From: an uncultured Verrucomicrobia subdivision 3 bacterium | Lineage (GTDB): Bacteria; Verrucomicrobiota; Verrucomicrobiia; Limisphaerales; UBA11358 | DNA: 51,043 bases | Reading direction: 5' to 3' | Assembly: GCA_903820285.1 (NCBI GenBank) | Contig: CAIJGS010000303.1 | Coordinates: forward strand, 1 to 51,043 | In this document: positions 8,858 through 17,175 of the stretch, in pieces | Numbering within the stretch: position 1 is the stretch's first letter | How the letters are laid out: each line of letters starts with the position of its first letter | Program-made: the position numbers and the translations under genes | Notes under the pieces: generated by a model | What the model was told of the DNA's origin: nothing | Seen by the model: only the letters and a program-made list of their open reading frames with translations | Database searches by the model: none

Positions 8858-10090
8858 TTAATTCAGAGGCAAGCCGCGCCGCAAAAACGTCGGTACGTCC
8901 AGGTCTTCCCCGCGATGCAGGGTCGGTTCACTCTTGTCAAAACGCCCCTTGGACACCACCGATAGCGGGAGTTGCGATTGAACCATTTTGGAATTAGGTT
9001 TGCGCTGACGCACCGGCCGGGATGCCGCCGGTTCACGCACCGCCGATGTACCGGTACCGGTGGTTCCGGTATTGTTAGTAGTAGTGCGGGATTCCAGCCG
9101 CAGGGACAGCGCCGTGGGAGCGGAATTCTGTTTGGCCACAATGACCGTAACGCACAACTTATCCTTGAGCGCCGGATCTTCCGCCGCGCCCATCGTGATT
9201 TGCGCATGACCGCACTGCCGCTTCATCTGGTCCATCACGCGGTTGATTTCCGCCATCGTCAGGCCCTTGCCAGCCGTGAGGCTCACCAGCACGGCATCGG
9301 ACTCCGCCAGCGCGCGGCCTTCATCCAGCAGCGGGTGATTGAGTAAACGTTCCATGACCTCCCGCGAGCGGCCCGCGCCGGAAGCTTCGACATAAGCAAA
9401 GGCGTTTTCCACATGGCGATCCCGCAGCAGGTTGCACAAATCAGCGAAATGAACCTGGATCAACCCCGGGCGGGTCAGCAACTGCCAGATCCCCCGCAGG
9501 CCTTCAATCAGAAAACCGCCCGTCACGCGGAAGGTGTCCACGATGCTGTTGTTTTCATCAATGAGCTTGGCCGTTTTCGTGCCGGGCAGACAGATGACCC
9601 CGTCAGCGGCCGGCTTGAGCAGTTCCAGGCTCTGCTGCGCCTGCTGTTCGCGGCGGTTGCCTTCACATTCAAACGGCAGGGTCACAAACGCCAGCACCAG
9701 CGCGCCCGCCTCCCGTGCGGCCCGCGCGAGCACCGGGGCAATGCCGCTGCCGGCACCACCGCCCAAACCCGCGAGAATGAAAACAATATCCGCACCGGCA
9801 CAGGCCGACTTTAGCGTGGAAAACTGTTCCTCGGCCAGCGCGCGGCTGCGCTCCGGATCCCCGCCGGAACCGAGCCCGCGGAGCAATTTGCTTTCAAGCT
9901 GGATCTTCACCGGCGCGGCGGAGGTGGCCAGACCGGTGGCGTCCGTATTGATGACAGCGAATTCCGCGCCCGAAAATTCCAGGGCGTCCAGGGAATCCAC
10001 GAGGGTGATGCCGGCATTGCCAACGCCAAACATGCGGAATACGGGCTGGGCCGGCTGGCCCGGAATCAGGGAGGGTTGATCTTCAGTCAT
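8858..10090 (-). CDS. ftsZ: Cell division protein FtsZ, divergent
   Basis: Tubulin-like GTPase that forms the cytokinetic ring. Overall layout fits FtsZ: NTD at residues 48-50, the GTP signature loop at 108-118, VTLPFECEG at 136-144, TRPGL at 206-210, and a C-terminal tail ending DLDVPTFLRRG, the short peptide that binds FtsA. Three key loops differ from the canon. The first G loop reads GVGNAGIT instead of GVGGGGGN; the signature reads GGGAGSG instead of GGGTGTG; and the catalytic T7 loop reads IQVHFAD where MNVDFAD is usual, so the Asn and the first Asp are replaced by Gln212 and His214, while Asp217 is kept. At 410 residues it is normal in length. It is the last gene of the dcw cluster, 10 bases after ftsA. 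Confidence 0.93.
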   Translation of the reverse strand: MTEDQPSLIPGQPAQPVFRMFGVGNAGITLVDSLDALEFSGAEFAVINTDATGLATSAAPVKIQLESKLLRGLGSGGDPERSRALAEEQFSTLKSACAGADIVFILAGLGGGAGSGIAPVLARAAREAGALVLAFVTLPFECEGNRREQQAQQSLELLKPAADGVICLPGTKTAKLIDENNSIVDTFRVTGGFLIEGLRGIWQLLTRPGLIQVHFADLCNLLRDRHVENAFAYVEASGAGRSREVMERLLNHPLLDEGRALAESDAVLVSLTAGKGLTMAEINRVMDQMKRQCGHAQITMGAAEDPALKDKLCVTVIVAKQNSAPTALSLRLESRTTTNNTGTTGTGTSAVREPAASRPVRQRKPNSKMVQSQLPLSVVSKGRFDKSEPTLHRGEDLDVPTFLRRGLPLN

Positions 10091-10100
10091 AACCAGTCTT

Positions 10101-11327
10101 TCAGTTGTGTTGGGTGAAGAAACGGCCGATTACCTGCTTGATGCCGGTGCTGAACGCCGGGCGGACGGCGCGCTTCCGCAGTTTAAGCGAACCAAATTTG
10201 ACCAGGCCGATGGCCGTGGCAAATTCCGGCTGGTCCAGCGCCGTGGTCAAACCGCTGATCGCGCTCGCATGGCCTGGCGCCACGTTCATTTGAAATACAT
10301 TTTCCGCCAGCTGCACAATGCCCGGCACGCGCGAGCCGCCGCCGCACAGGAAGATGCCCGCACGCAGATAATCCGTCAGCCCGGCTTCCTCGAGGTCCTG
10401 GGCGATCAATTGAAATACCTCCTCCAGGCGGAGCGACATGATCCGCTGCAGATGCTCCACATTCACGCGCTTGAGTTCCATCCCCAGCTCATTGGTCAGA
10501 CTGATCGTCTGGCCCTTGGCCGCGTCGGTGAGTATGGCCGAGCCGTATTCGATCTTTAATTTTTCGGCACGGCTCAGCGGCACTTTCAAGCCGTAGGCCA
10601 GGTCATTGGACACATGGTCGCCGCCCACGGCCAGCACGCCGGAATGCCGGATCACGCCGCCGGAATACACCACGAACTCCGTGGTGCCGCCGCCCATGTC
10701 AATGACCAGCGCGCCCAGCTCCTTCTGCTCGTTCGTCAGAAGCGCCAGCGAGGCGGCGGTGCCGTTGAACACCACCTCCTCCACTTCCAACGTGGTGCCG
10801 CGCACCAGGCGGATGGCGTTTTGAATGCGGTTGGCATGGCCGTGTATCACGTGCATGTCCACCTCCAGCCGCGCGCCCAGCATGCCCACGGGATTGGTGA
10901 CGCCTTCCTGGCCATCCACAAAAAAGTGCTGCCGCACGGCGTGAATCACCGTGTTCTCGGCGGGCAGATTGACCGCCTTGGCGTTCTTGACCACGTCCTC
11001 CACATCGTCGGGCGTGATCTCACGGTCGGCGGAAACCACCGGATGCACCCCGCGGTTGTTGAAGCCGCGAATGTGGCTGCCCGTCACGCCGAGAAACACG
11101 CGGCGGATCTCCACATCCGCCATCTGCTCGGCCTCAAACAGGGCGGCGCGCAAATCCTCCTCCACCTGTTCGGGGTTGATGATTTCGCCTTTGCGGACAC
11201 CCCGTGCGCGGGCCTGGCCGATGCCGATGATGTTCAGCGCGCCCTCCGGGCCCAGTTCGCCGACCACGACACAGATTTTGGAAGTGCCGATTTCCAGGCC
11301 GGCGATGATGTTGGCTTCGTCAAACAT
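10101..11327 (-). CDS. ftsA: Cell division protein FtsA
   Basis: Actin-fold ATPase that tethers FtsZ filaments to the membrane. The N-terminus 'IIAGLEIGTSKICVVVGE' is the phosphate-1 motif, 'ALVIDMGGGTTEFVVY' the phosphate-2 motif and 'GIFLCGGGSRVPGI' the adenosine motif. The C-terminus (GIKQVIGRFFTQHN) is an amphipathic helix of the type that binds the membrane. Length 408 is typical. A strong ribosome-binding site, GGAGG, lies at 11332-11336, four bases before the ATG, and fixes this start even though it places the first 8 bases inside the end of ftsQ. Its neighbours ftsQ and ftsZ are in the classic order. Confidence 0.97.
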   Translation of the reverse strand: MFDEANIIAGLEIGTSKICVVVGELGPEGALNIIGIGQARARGVRKGEIINPEQVEEDLRAALFEAEQMADVEIRRVFLGVTGSHIRGFNNRGVHPVVSADREITPDDVEDVVKNAKAVNLPAENTVIHAVRQHFFVDGQEGVTNPVGMLGARLEVDMHVIHGHANRIQNAIRLVRGTTLEVEEVVFNGTAASLALLTNEQKELGALVIDMGGGTTEFVVYSGGVIRHSGVLAVGGDHVSNDLAYGLKVPLSRAEKLKIEYGSAILTDAAKGQTISLTNELGMELKRVNVEHLQRIMSLRLEEVFQLIAQDLEEAGLTDYLRAGIFLCGGGSRVPGIVQLAENVFQMNVAPGHASAISGLTTALDQPEFATAIGLVKFGSLKLRKRAVRPAFSTGIKQVIGRFFTQHN

Positions 11328-12291
11328 TTTTCCTCCGATTTTTCAAGGGTTTAACCGTTTTTGGCTGTACGACCGGGGTGACGGCGGCCATGGTCCAATG
11401 GACCGGCACGTTGTTCGCCACCGCAAGATTTGCCGACGCAATGGACCGCTGCGCGCGGCGGCCATAATCAAAAATCTGCCACCAGCGTTGCATCTGGTGG
11501 TCCAAATCTGTGGGGGCGAAAGTGATCTCGCTCCCCTGCCCCGTCGTCACCGTCAGTACGCCAGGCGTGGAAACATCCACATATTTCAAATCCGCCATGC
11601 CAGCCATCGGTGATTCGTTGAAAGCCGTCACCAGTTGCAATGCAGCCTGCACCAAAGGCAGGTCTACCCGGTGGCTGGTTTGCAGCAGATACGGATTCAT
11701 GCCCGTGATCACGGGAAGTTTGGAAGTCATCTGGGCCAGTGGCACTGTGCAAATGCGCGGGTCCAGCGGCTGCATGACCATGCCGCCCGCATCCAGTTGA
11801 TAGACCGAAATGGCAATGCCATCGCCGCCATCCGCCCGGGCCACGTTCACCTGCGCCAGCGGCACCCGTTCAGTGACCCGGATTTTCAGGGTGTTCGGGA
11901 GAACGCGTTCCACTGACACAGAGTCGATCGCTGAAACCATTTCCAGATTCCGTTTCACCCATGCCAGGTCGAGCCGGATGAGATTCTGCCCGGGCTTAAC
12001 CCCCGACCAGCGACGCAACTGCTCCGGAGCAATGATGCCGTCCGTATGCACCTGAACCTGCTGGATCGCGAAATCAGGGTTGGTATAAACAAACGTGTCC
12101 AGGCCAAATTCACCCGTACGCCACAGCAGATAGATGCCCAGAAAAGTGCCACTGATTACCAGCAGCGAAACCATGACCAGCCGCAGGCGGGTCGCCCGCA
12201 CCTGATCAGAGCGCAGCTTCACATCCAGCACGTGAGTGCGGTTCATGCGCCGGTTCTTTTGTTCAGGTTTACGCCACATCGTTCGTCTCAA
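11320..12291 (-). CDS. ftsQ: Cell division protein FtsQ
   Basis: Single-pass inner-membrane divisome protein. A basic cytoplasmic tail of about 36 residues is followed by a transmembrane helix (about 38-58, 'LRLVMVSLLVISGTFLGIYL' region) and a POTRA domain beginning at 'FAIQQVQVHTDGIIAPEQL'. The sequence 'VERVLPNTLKIRVTERVPLAQV' is the characteristic POTRA-to-FtsQ joint. The C-terminus is highly basic (KTVKPLKNRRKNV). Length 323 is slightly longer than usual. ATG codons at 12279 and 12246 are alternative starts. The 3' end overlaps ftsA by 8 bases, so translation of the two is probably coupled. Confidence 0.9.
   Translation of the reverse strand: MRRTMWRKPEQKNRRMNRTHVLDVKLRSDQVRATRLRLVMVSLLVISGTFLGIYLLWRTGEFGLDTFVYTNPDFAIQQVQVHTDGIIAPEQLRRWSGVKPGQNLIRLDLAWVKRNLEMVSAIDSVSVERVLPNTLKIRVTERVPLAQVNVARADGGDGIAISVYQLDAGGMVMQPLDPRICTVPLAQMTSKLPVITGMNPYLLQTSHRVDLPLVQAALQLVTAFNESPMAGMADLKYVDVSTPGVLTVTTGQGSEITFAPTDLDHQMQRWWQIFDYGRRAQRSIASANLAVANNVPVHWTMAAVTPVVQPKTVKPLKNRRKNV
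11332..11336 (-). promoter_or_regulatory. Strong ribosome-binding site of ftsA
   Basis: GGAGG on the - strand, four bases before the ftsA ATG and inside the last codons of ftsQ. Most starts in this window lack a recognisable Shine-Dalgarno sequence, so this one stands out and decides the ftsA start. Confidence 0.75.
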
Positions 12292-12336
12292 ACCAAAAAT
12301 CCAACCAACCGCCGGCGCTTTCGGGCGCCATTCAAA

Positions 12337-13239
12337 TCATTTGCGCACCAGGGCCAGATCAATCATCCGCTGGCACAGTTCCGCATAAGTCATTCCCGCC
12401 GCCGCCGCCGCCTTGGGCAGCAGGCTTGTTTCCGTCATGCCGGGCAAGGTGTTGACTTCCAGCACCACCGGCGAACCGTCCGCGCGCACCATCACGTCCA
12501 CGCGGGAATAGTCACGGCCCCCTACGGCCACAAACGCACCGAGGGCGGCTTCCTGAATCCGCTTCGTGGTGGCGGCGTCAAAGTCGGCGGGACAAAAGTA
12601 TTCCGTTGCCCCGGCCGTGTACTTGCGCTGGTAATCATAGCTGCCCGTCTTGGGCCGGATTTCCACCACCGGCAACGGCTGGCCAGCCAGAATCGCCACC
12701 GTGGTCTCGCGCCCGACAATCTTTTCCTCGATCAAAACTTCCGAGTCAAACTTGAGGGATTCCGCCAGCGCCGCCCCCCAGTCTTCCGCCCGCTCAATAA
12801 ATTGCAGCCCCACGCTGGAGCCCTGCCGCGAAGGTTTCGCCACCAGTGGCAGCGTCAACCCTGCCGGAAGCGGCACAGCCGGCGATGTGACCGTAACATA
12901 CTTGGCCGTCGGCACACCGGCCTGGAGGCATTTCTCCTTGGTCAGCACCTTGTCAAAGGCAATGCGGCTCGCCTCGGCATCGCAGCCCGTGTAGGGCACG
13001 CCCAAAAGATCCAACTGGCGCTGGACGGTACCGTCTTCCCCGTACGTCCCATGCAAAGCCAGAAACACCACTTCCGTACCGGCCGGCAAAGTCCAGTCCG
13101 GCGTGCGCGGATCCAGTTCGTTGACCGTATGGCCCAGCGACCGCAACGCCTGCACCACCGCTGTACCCGTTCGCAGCGACACTTCCCGTTCCGCGCTCGG
13201 GCCGCCCAACATCACCGTAATGTTCAGTTTCCGGCTCAT
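12337..13239 (-). CDS. ddl: D-alanine--D-alanine ligase
   Basis: ATP-grasp ligase that makes the D-Ala-D-Ala dipeptide used by MurF. Visible motifs are 'MLGGPSAEREVSLRTG' at the start, 'HGTYGEDGTVQ' (about residues 63-73), 'LVAKPSRQGSSVGLQF' in the ATP-binding region and 'VLEVNTLPGMTETSLLPKAA' at the metal-binding end. The ATG at 13239 gives 300 residues, the usual length. The frame stays open further upstream, but that extension would lie inside vapC. The ATG overlaps the vapC stop in an ATGA, so ddl appears to be translated by coupling to the toxin gene in front of it. Confidence 0.96.
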   Translation of the reverse strand: MSRKLNITVMLGGPSAEREVSLRTGTAVVQALRSLGHTVNELDPRTPDWTLPAGTEVVFLALHGTYGEDGTVQRQLDLLGVPYTGCDAEASRIAFDKVLTKEKCLQAGVPTAKYVTVTSPAVPLPAGLTLPLVAKPSRQGSSVGLQFIERAEDWGAALAESLKFDSEVLIEEKIVGRETTVAILAGQPLPVVEIRPKTGSYDYQRKYTAGATEYFCPADFDAATTKRIQEAALGAFVAVGGRDYSRVDVMVRADGSPVVLEVNTLPGMTETSLLPKAAAAAGMTYAELCQRMIDLALVRK

Positions 13240-13646
13240 TTTTTCTTTCGGACAAATTTTTCCAGCGCCACCGCCGTTTTGGGGAAGGCGCGCACCAGCT
13301 CGGGATCGGCCGTCACCAGGGGCACGTTCAAATCCTGCGCCAGCGCCACATACTCGCAATCGTAGGCGGAGCAATCCGAATTCCGCACCAGCTGCATCAC
13401 CCGCTCCGTCGGGACCGTGAATTCATTCCGGTCCAAATCCTGTTGCACGTTCAAGTAGGCCGTGTTTGCCTCGGTCTCGGTCAGCCAGCCCGCGCGCACG
13501 CCGGCGGCGAGCACATTCCGAAACTCCGCCCGCCATACCACCGGAGCCGCCCAGACATTGTCCCGCGCCTTCACCGCCTCGGCCAGTTCGGCCGACTCGC
13601 CCGGCAGCCAGAAGGCCGCCAGCAGACTGGTATCCGCCACGATCAC
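13236..13646 (-). CDS. vapC: PIN-domain toxin (VapC family)
   Basis: Small ribonuclease of a type II toxin-antitoxin pair. The acidic PIN residues are present: Asp5 in VIVADTS, a Glu in WRAEFRNVL, Asp in SDCSAYDCEYVALA and Asp in LVTADPEL, so the nuclease looks intact. The start is a GTG at 13646 that overlaps the antitoxin stop (GTGA), giving 136 residues; a longer frame upstream belongs to the vapB region. Its own stop overlaps the ddl ATG by 4 bases. Thus antitoxin, toxin and ddl form one coupled string inside the division cluster. The C-terminus ends in a lysine run (KFVRKKK). RNA target unknown. Confidence 0.85.
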   Translation of the reverse strand: MIVADTSLLAAFWLPGESAELAEAVKARDNVWAAPVVWRAEFRNVLAAGVRAGWLTETEANTAYLNVQQDLDRNEFTVPTERVMQLVRNSDCSAYDCEYVALAQDLNVPLVTADPELVRAFPKTAVALEKFVRKKK

Positions 13647-13882
13647 GCCCGGCCCTCGCCCTTCAGCCGCTTCACGTCCGCCACTTTCACCTGGAACTTC
13701 AGGGAATTGCGAAACTGGCGGGCCTGCTCGATCACCACACCCGCCTCCGCGGGAACGCTCCGGACGCTCGCTTCCAGCACGGCGATCGCCTCCGTGTTCA
13801 GGCTCCGGCCATGCAGCGCCGCCCGCTTCTTCAGCTCGCGGTGGGCGGTCTTGGAAATGCCTTTGATGGTCAGCGTAATCAT
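13643..13882 (-). CDS. vapB: Antitoxin of the VapBC pair (FitA/ribbon-helix-helix type)
   Basis: Small DNA-binding antitoxin, 79 residues from the ATG at 13882. The N-terminal 'MITLTIKGISKTAHRELK' followed by 'RAALHGRSLNTEAIAVLEAS' fits a ribbon-helix-helix domain as in FitA-like antitoxins; the C-terminal third ('RQFRNSLKFQVKVADVKRLK') would wrap the toxin. An in-frame ATG at 13894 would add four residues, but that codon lies inside the direct repeats and the -10 element described below, so 13882 is preferred. With that promoter, the transcript would begin within a base or two of the ATG and be nearly leaderless. The gene sits 38 bases after murB. Confidence 0.8.
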   Translation of the reverse strand: MITLTIKGISKTAHRELKKRAALHGRSLNTEAIAVLEASVRSVPAEAGVVIEQARQFRNSLKFQVKVADVKRLKGEGRA

Positions 13883-13885
13883 TGA

Positions 13886-13917
13886 CGCAACCATATCGCA
13901 ACCATTTTGGTTGTCAA
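13886..13917 (-). promoter_or_regulatory. Promoter and operator of vapBC in the murB-vapB gap
   Basis: On the - strand a perfect -35 TTGACA (13912-13917) is followed after 16 bases by TATGGT (13890-13895). The same stretch holds two direct copies of ATGGTTGCG (13897-13905 and 13886-13894) separated by two bases, and a palindrome CAACC-aaaat-GGTTG (13899-13913). Repeats overlapping the promoter are the usual arrangement for autorepression by a ribbon-helix-helix antitoxin. The match is by eye; binding is inferred. Confidence 0.55.
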
Positions 13918-13920
13918 CGC

Positions 13921-14844
13921 CTACCCGCCCACTATCTCAACTTCCGTATGCAGATCAATGCCGCGCTCCGTCCGCGCCTTCGTCTTGAGCAAATCAATCA
14001 GGGCCAGCACATCCGCCGCCGTGGCCCCGCCGTCGTTCACCAGAAAATTGCCATGCTCGAGCGAAATCCGGGCGCCCCCGATCTTGGTCCCCTTCAGCCC
14101 GAGCTCGTCAATCAGCCGCCCCGCCGGAATCGTCGCCGGGTTTTTGAACATGCACCCTGCGCTGGGCGCGGCTGGTTGCGAACTCCAGCGCTTTTCGCTG
14201 TACGCCTTCATGCGCGCCTCGATTTCCACGCGCGGCTCCGGCCGGCATTGAAACACGGCCCCGAGGGCAATCCGGCTTTTCAGAGCGGCGCAGCAACGGT
14301 ATTCCACCCCCATGGCCGCCGGGGTCATTTCAGCGATCTGACCGGCATAATCCATCACGCGTACCGATGCCACCGAGTCAAAGGTGGCCCCCGCCATCGC
14401 CCCGGCATTCATGCGCAATGCCCCGCCAACACTCCCGGGAATGCCTTCGAGAAATTCCACGCCCGCCAGGCCGGCGCGCTTGGCGACCACCGCCACGTCC
14501 TTCAACCGGGCGCCGGCGCCGCAATGGATTCTTTCGCCGACAATTTCAATTTTGCTAAAACCCGGTTGCGCCAGACAGATCACCACGCCGCGAAGCCCGG
14601 CATCGCGCACCACCAGATTGGAACCCCGCCCCACCACGAAAAACGTCACCCCGTTGCGGTGGCAATACTGTAGCACTGCCGCCAGATCCGCCTCATTGGC
14701 TGGCTCCACGTACACATCCGCCGCCCCCCCCACGCGCAATGTCGTGTGTTTGGCCATTGGCTCGTTGCGACGGATGACCGTGGCTGCGGAAACGCAAGCG
14801 GCCAGGGCCTCGGCAATCACAGGTGGTTCGAGCAGCGTGGTCAT
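13921..14844 (-). CDS. murB: UDP-N-acetylenolpyruvoylglucosamine reductase
   Basis: FAD-dependent, NADPH-using enzyme that reduces enolpyruvyl-UDP-GlcNAc to UDP-MurNAc in the cytoplasm. FAD-binding motifs 'HTTLRVGGAADVYVEP' (33-48), 'VVGRGSNLVVRD' (70-81) and 'IPGSVGGALRMNAGA' (135-149) are clear. The proton-donor region reads PSAGCMFKNP (227-236), with Cys231 where the E. coli enzyme has a serine; I believe cysteine occurs in other MurB proteins too, so this is not taken as loss of function. Length 307 matches the short type II form. It overlaps murG by 4 bases. murC, often located between murG and murB, is absent. Confidence 0.96.
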   Translation of the reverse strand: MTTLLEPPVIAEALAACVSAATVIRRNEPMAKHTTLRVGGAADVYVEPANEADLAAVLQYCHRNGVTFFVVGRGSNLVVRDAGLRGVVICLAQPGFSKIEIVGERIHCGAGARLKDVAVVAKRAGLAGVEFLEGIPGSVGGALRMNAGAMAGATFDSVASVRVMDYAGQIAEMTPAAMGVEYRCCAALKSRIALGAVFQCRPEPRVEIEARMKAYSEKRWSSQPAAPSAGCMFKNPATIPAGRLIDELGLKGTKIGGARISLEHGNFLVNDGGATAADVLALIDLLKTKARTERGIDLHTEVEIVGG

Positions 14845-15989
14845 GTGGTCAAAACTTTGGCCGCCGCCGGCGTGGCTGGGAGTGGCAACGAACGGGTGCT
14901 CTGACGGAGAATGCTGGCGGCAATTTCGGCCGCTGACTTCGGCGCATGCCAGAGGGCCAGTGCGGTCCGCAGCTGGTTTCGCACTGCCTCATCTTCCATC
15001 ACGCTGGTCAGCGACGTCGCGACCTCGGCTGGCGTGCCAGTTTTCTGATCCAGTAACCGCGCCGCCCCGCTGGCCACCAGCAGCCGCGCGTTAAAATATT
15101 GATGATTGTCCGCCGCCGTGGGCAGCGGCACCAAAATGGTTGGCAATTGTAACGCCGCCATTTCCGCCAGCGAGGAAGCCCCGGCCCGGCTGATCGCCGC
15201 CGTGGCCGCGCCCAGCGCCAGATCCATTTCCGCGAGGAATGGACGGACCACCGCCCGCATACCCGCCTGCGCATAGGCCGCTTTCACCAGTTCAAAATCA
15301 TTCGCCCCGGTCAGATGGATCCACTGCCAGCGCCGGGCCGATAACCCGGGCAGCGCCGCCAGCACCAGCTTGTTCAATCCGCTCGCCCCCTGGCTGCCAC
15401 CCACCACCAATACCGTCGGCACGTCGGGATCCAGACCGAGCGCCCGCCGGCATTCCGCCGCCGGCCGCACTTGAAATTCCGGCCGCACCGGCGTGCCGGT
15501 GACCGTATTTTTCCGGGTATTCAACCGGGCCGCCGCTTCGGGAAAACCCAAAAAAGCCTCGTTTACAAAACGCGCCAGCAGCCGGTTGGCCCGGCCGGGA
15601 ACGGCGTTGGACTCGTGCAAAAACGTCTTAATCCCCAGCTCTTTGGCCACTAACACCGGCGGTGCGCTTGTAAAACCACCCATTGCCAGTACAGCCACCG
15701 GGCGGCGCTGCCGGAAAACTTTCCGGGCCGCAAAGAGGGACTTGATAAAACTGCGGGCAAAGGAAAAATAATTGCGATTTTGCAACCCCACGGCCGGCAA
15801 CGTATGCACCGCCATACCCGACACCGATTTGACCGCCTGCTGGTCCACGTCCTTGGGCGAAATCAGCAGCGCCACGTCACAGCCGGCCGACCGCAGTTGC
15901 AACGCCACCGCCAGACCGGGAAACAGGTGTCCCCCGGTGCCGCCGCACGCAATGGCGACCAGCGGCACATTGGGTTGGGTGGGGTTCAT
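14841..15989 (-). CDS. murG: Lipid II synthase MurG (GlcNAc transferase)
   Basis: Peripheral inner-membrane glycosyltransferase (GT-B fold, family 28) that adds GlcNAc to lipid I to make lipid II. The N-terminal glycine loop 'ACGGTGGHLFPGLAVA' (residues 14-29), 'LHESNAVPGRANRLLARF', the second loop 'VLVVGGSQGASGLNKL' and the UDP-GlcNAc site 'ISRAGASSLAEMAAL' followed by 'ILVPLPTAADNHQYFNA' are all present. Length 382 is normal with a slightly long C-terminus. Start and stop both overlap neighbours (ftsW upstream, murB downstream) by 4 bases, indicating tight translational coupling. Confidence 0.97.
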   Translation of the reverse strand: MNPTQPNVPLVAIACGGTGGHLFPGLAVALQLRSAGCDVALLISPKDVDQQAVKSVSGMAVHTLPAVGLQNRNYFSFARSFIKSLFAARKVFRQRRPVAVLAMGGFTSAPPVLVAKELGIKTFLHESNAVPGRANRLLARFVNEAFLGFPEAAARLNTRKNTVTGTPVRPEFQVRPAAECRRALGLDPDVPTVLVVGGSQGASGLNKLVLAALPGLSARRWQWIHLTGANDFELVKAAYAQAGMRAVVRPFLAEMDLALGAATAAISRAGASSLAEMAALQLPTILVPLPTAADNHQYFNARLLVASGAARLLDQKTGTPAEVATSLTSVMEDEAVRNQLRTALALWHAPKSAAEIAASILRQSTRSLPLPATPAAAKVLTT

Positions 15990-17143
15990 GCTGCCTTGGC
16001 GGCAAATGGATTTGCTTCCGGCGAAATATCCGAGCCGGCGATGCGCTCCGGGGCCACCTGTCGCGCCACACTGATAAGAATGCCCACCCCAATCAGCATC
16101 GCCAGCAGACTGGATCCGCCCGCACTGATGAAGGGCAGCGCCAGCCCCTTATTCGGCAGCAGACTGGTTACCACCCCGATATTGATGATGGCCTGAAAAC
16201 TGATGAGCGTGGTTATCCCCACTGCCAGCAGCGAACTGAATGGATCGCGCGCTTGTGAGGCAATATACCAACCGGACAGGGCCACGAGCAGAAACGCGGT
16301 GATTACGGACAGCGTGGCCACCAGCCCCAGCTCCTCGCCAATGTTGGCAAAAATGAAATCGCTATGAATTTCCGAAACATAACCCTGTTTCTGGCGGCCG
16401 TCACCCAGCCCCAAACCGGTCAAGCCGCCGGATCCGATGGCAATCTTGGCTTCCTCCGCCTGCCGGGCGGCGCCCGTCATGTGGGCCTCCGGATGCAGCC
16501 ACGCGGAAATGCGTCCGCTGCGCATGGAATCATGCTTGAAGGAAAACAGCAGCGCTGCGACCGCCAGCACCACCACCACAAATAAATAAGGCAGCCGCGC
16601 CCCGGCAATCGCCAGCATTGTGAGCGTCACCCCCCCCATCAGAATCGTGGTGCCGCGGTCTGGCTCAATGAAGACCGGCCCCAGCGCCACCCCGATGAGC
16701 ACGATCGGAACGACCGTTCCCCGCCAGAAGGTCGTCATTTTCCGCTGCGACAAATCAGCGTACCAGGCCACCATGATGATCAGCCCGATTTTAACGAATT
16801 CAGAAGGTTGAAACGTGGCGCCCGGCAGCCGGATCCACCGGCGGGCGCCATTCAATTGCATGCCGATCGGCGACGGCAGGAAAACCATTCCCGCCAGCAC
16901 AATGCAGCCGGCAAAGATCACCCACGCATATTTTTTGATCAGATCCGTGTCGCGGGAGGCAACCACCGTGGCCGCAATGAAACCCAGGACACACCAGATA
17001 AGCTGCATCTGCAGCATGTGCGCCCCGACTTCCGAATGGGTATGGCGGTCCACCATCACCATGCTCGAGCTGTAAAGCATCACCAGCCCCAATGCCAGGA
17101 GGCTGGTGACGCTTACGGCCAGAGTTGTGATGGCGATTTTCAT
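15986..17143 (-). CDS. ftsW: SEDS glycosyltransferase FtsW
   Basis: Polytopic membrane peptidoglycan polymerase of the SEDS family, working with the class B penicillin-binding protein FtsI at the septum. About ten hydrophobic segments are visible. Family motifs include 'GARRWIRLPGATFQPSEFVKI', 'FIEPDRGTT', 'HSDFIFANIGEELG' and 'LLPNKGLALPFISAGGSS'. FtsW rather than RodA is chosen because of its place between mraY/LysM and murG in the dcw cluster. Length 385 is typical. The start lies 32 bases after the LysM gene, and the stop overlaps murG (ATGA). Confidence 0.95.
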   Translation of the reverse strand: MKIAITTLAVSVTSLLALGLVMLYSSSMVMVDRHTHSEVGAHMLQMQLIWCVLGFIAATVVASRDTDLIKKYAWVIFAGCIVLAGMVFLPSPIGMQLNGARRWIRLPGATFQPSEFVKIGLIIMVAWYADLSQRKMTTFWRGTVVPIVLIGVALGPVFIEPDRGTTILMGGVTLTMLAIAGARLPYLFVVVVLAVAALLFSFKHDSMRSGRISAWLHPEAHMTGAARQAEEAKIAIGSGGLTGLGLGDGRQKQGYVSEIHSDFIFANIGEELGLVATLSVITAFLLVALSGWYIASQARDPFSSLLAVGITTLISFQAIINIGVVTSLLPNKGLALPFISAGGSSLLAMLIGVGILISVARQVAPERIAGSDISPEANPFAAKAA

Positions 17144-17175
17144 TGGTCCATCCGATCAGATCAACCGGGCGGCGA

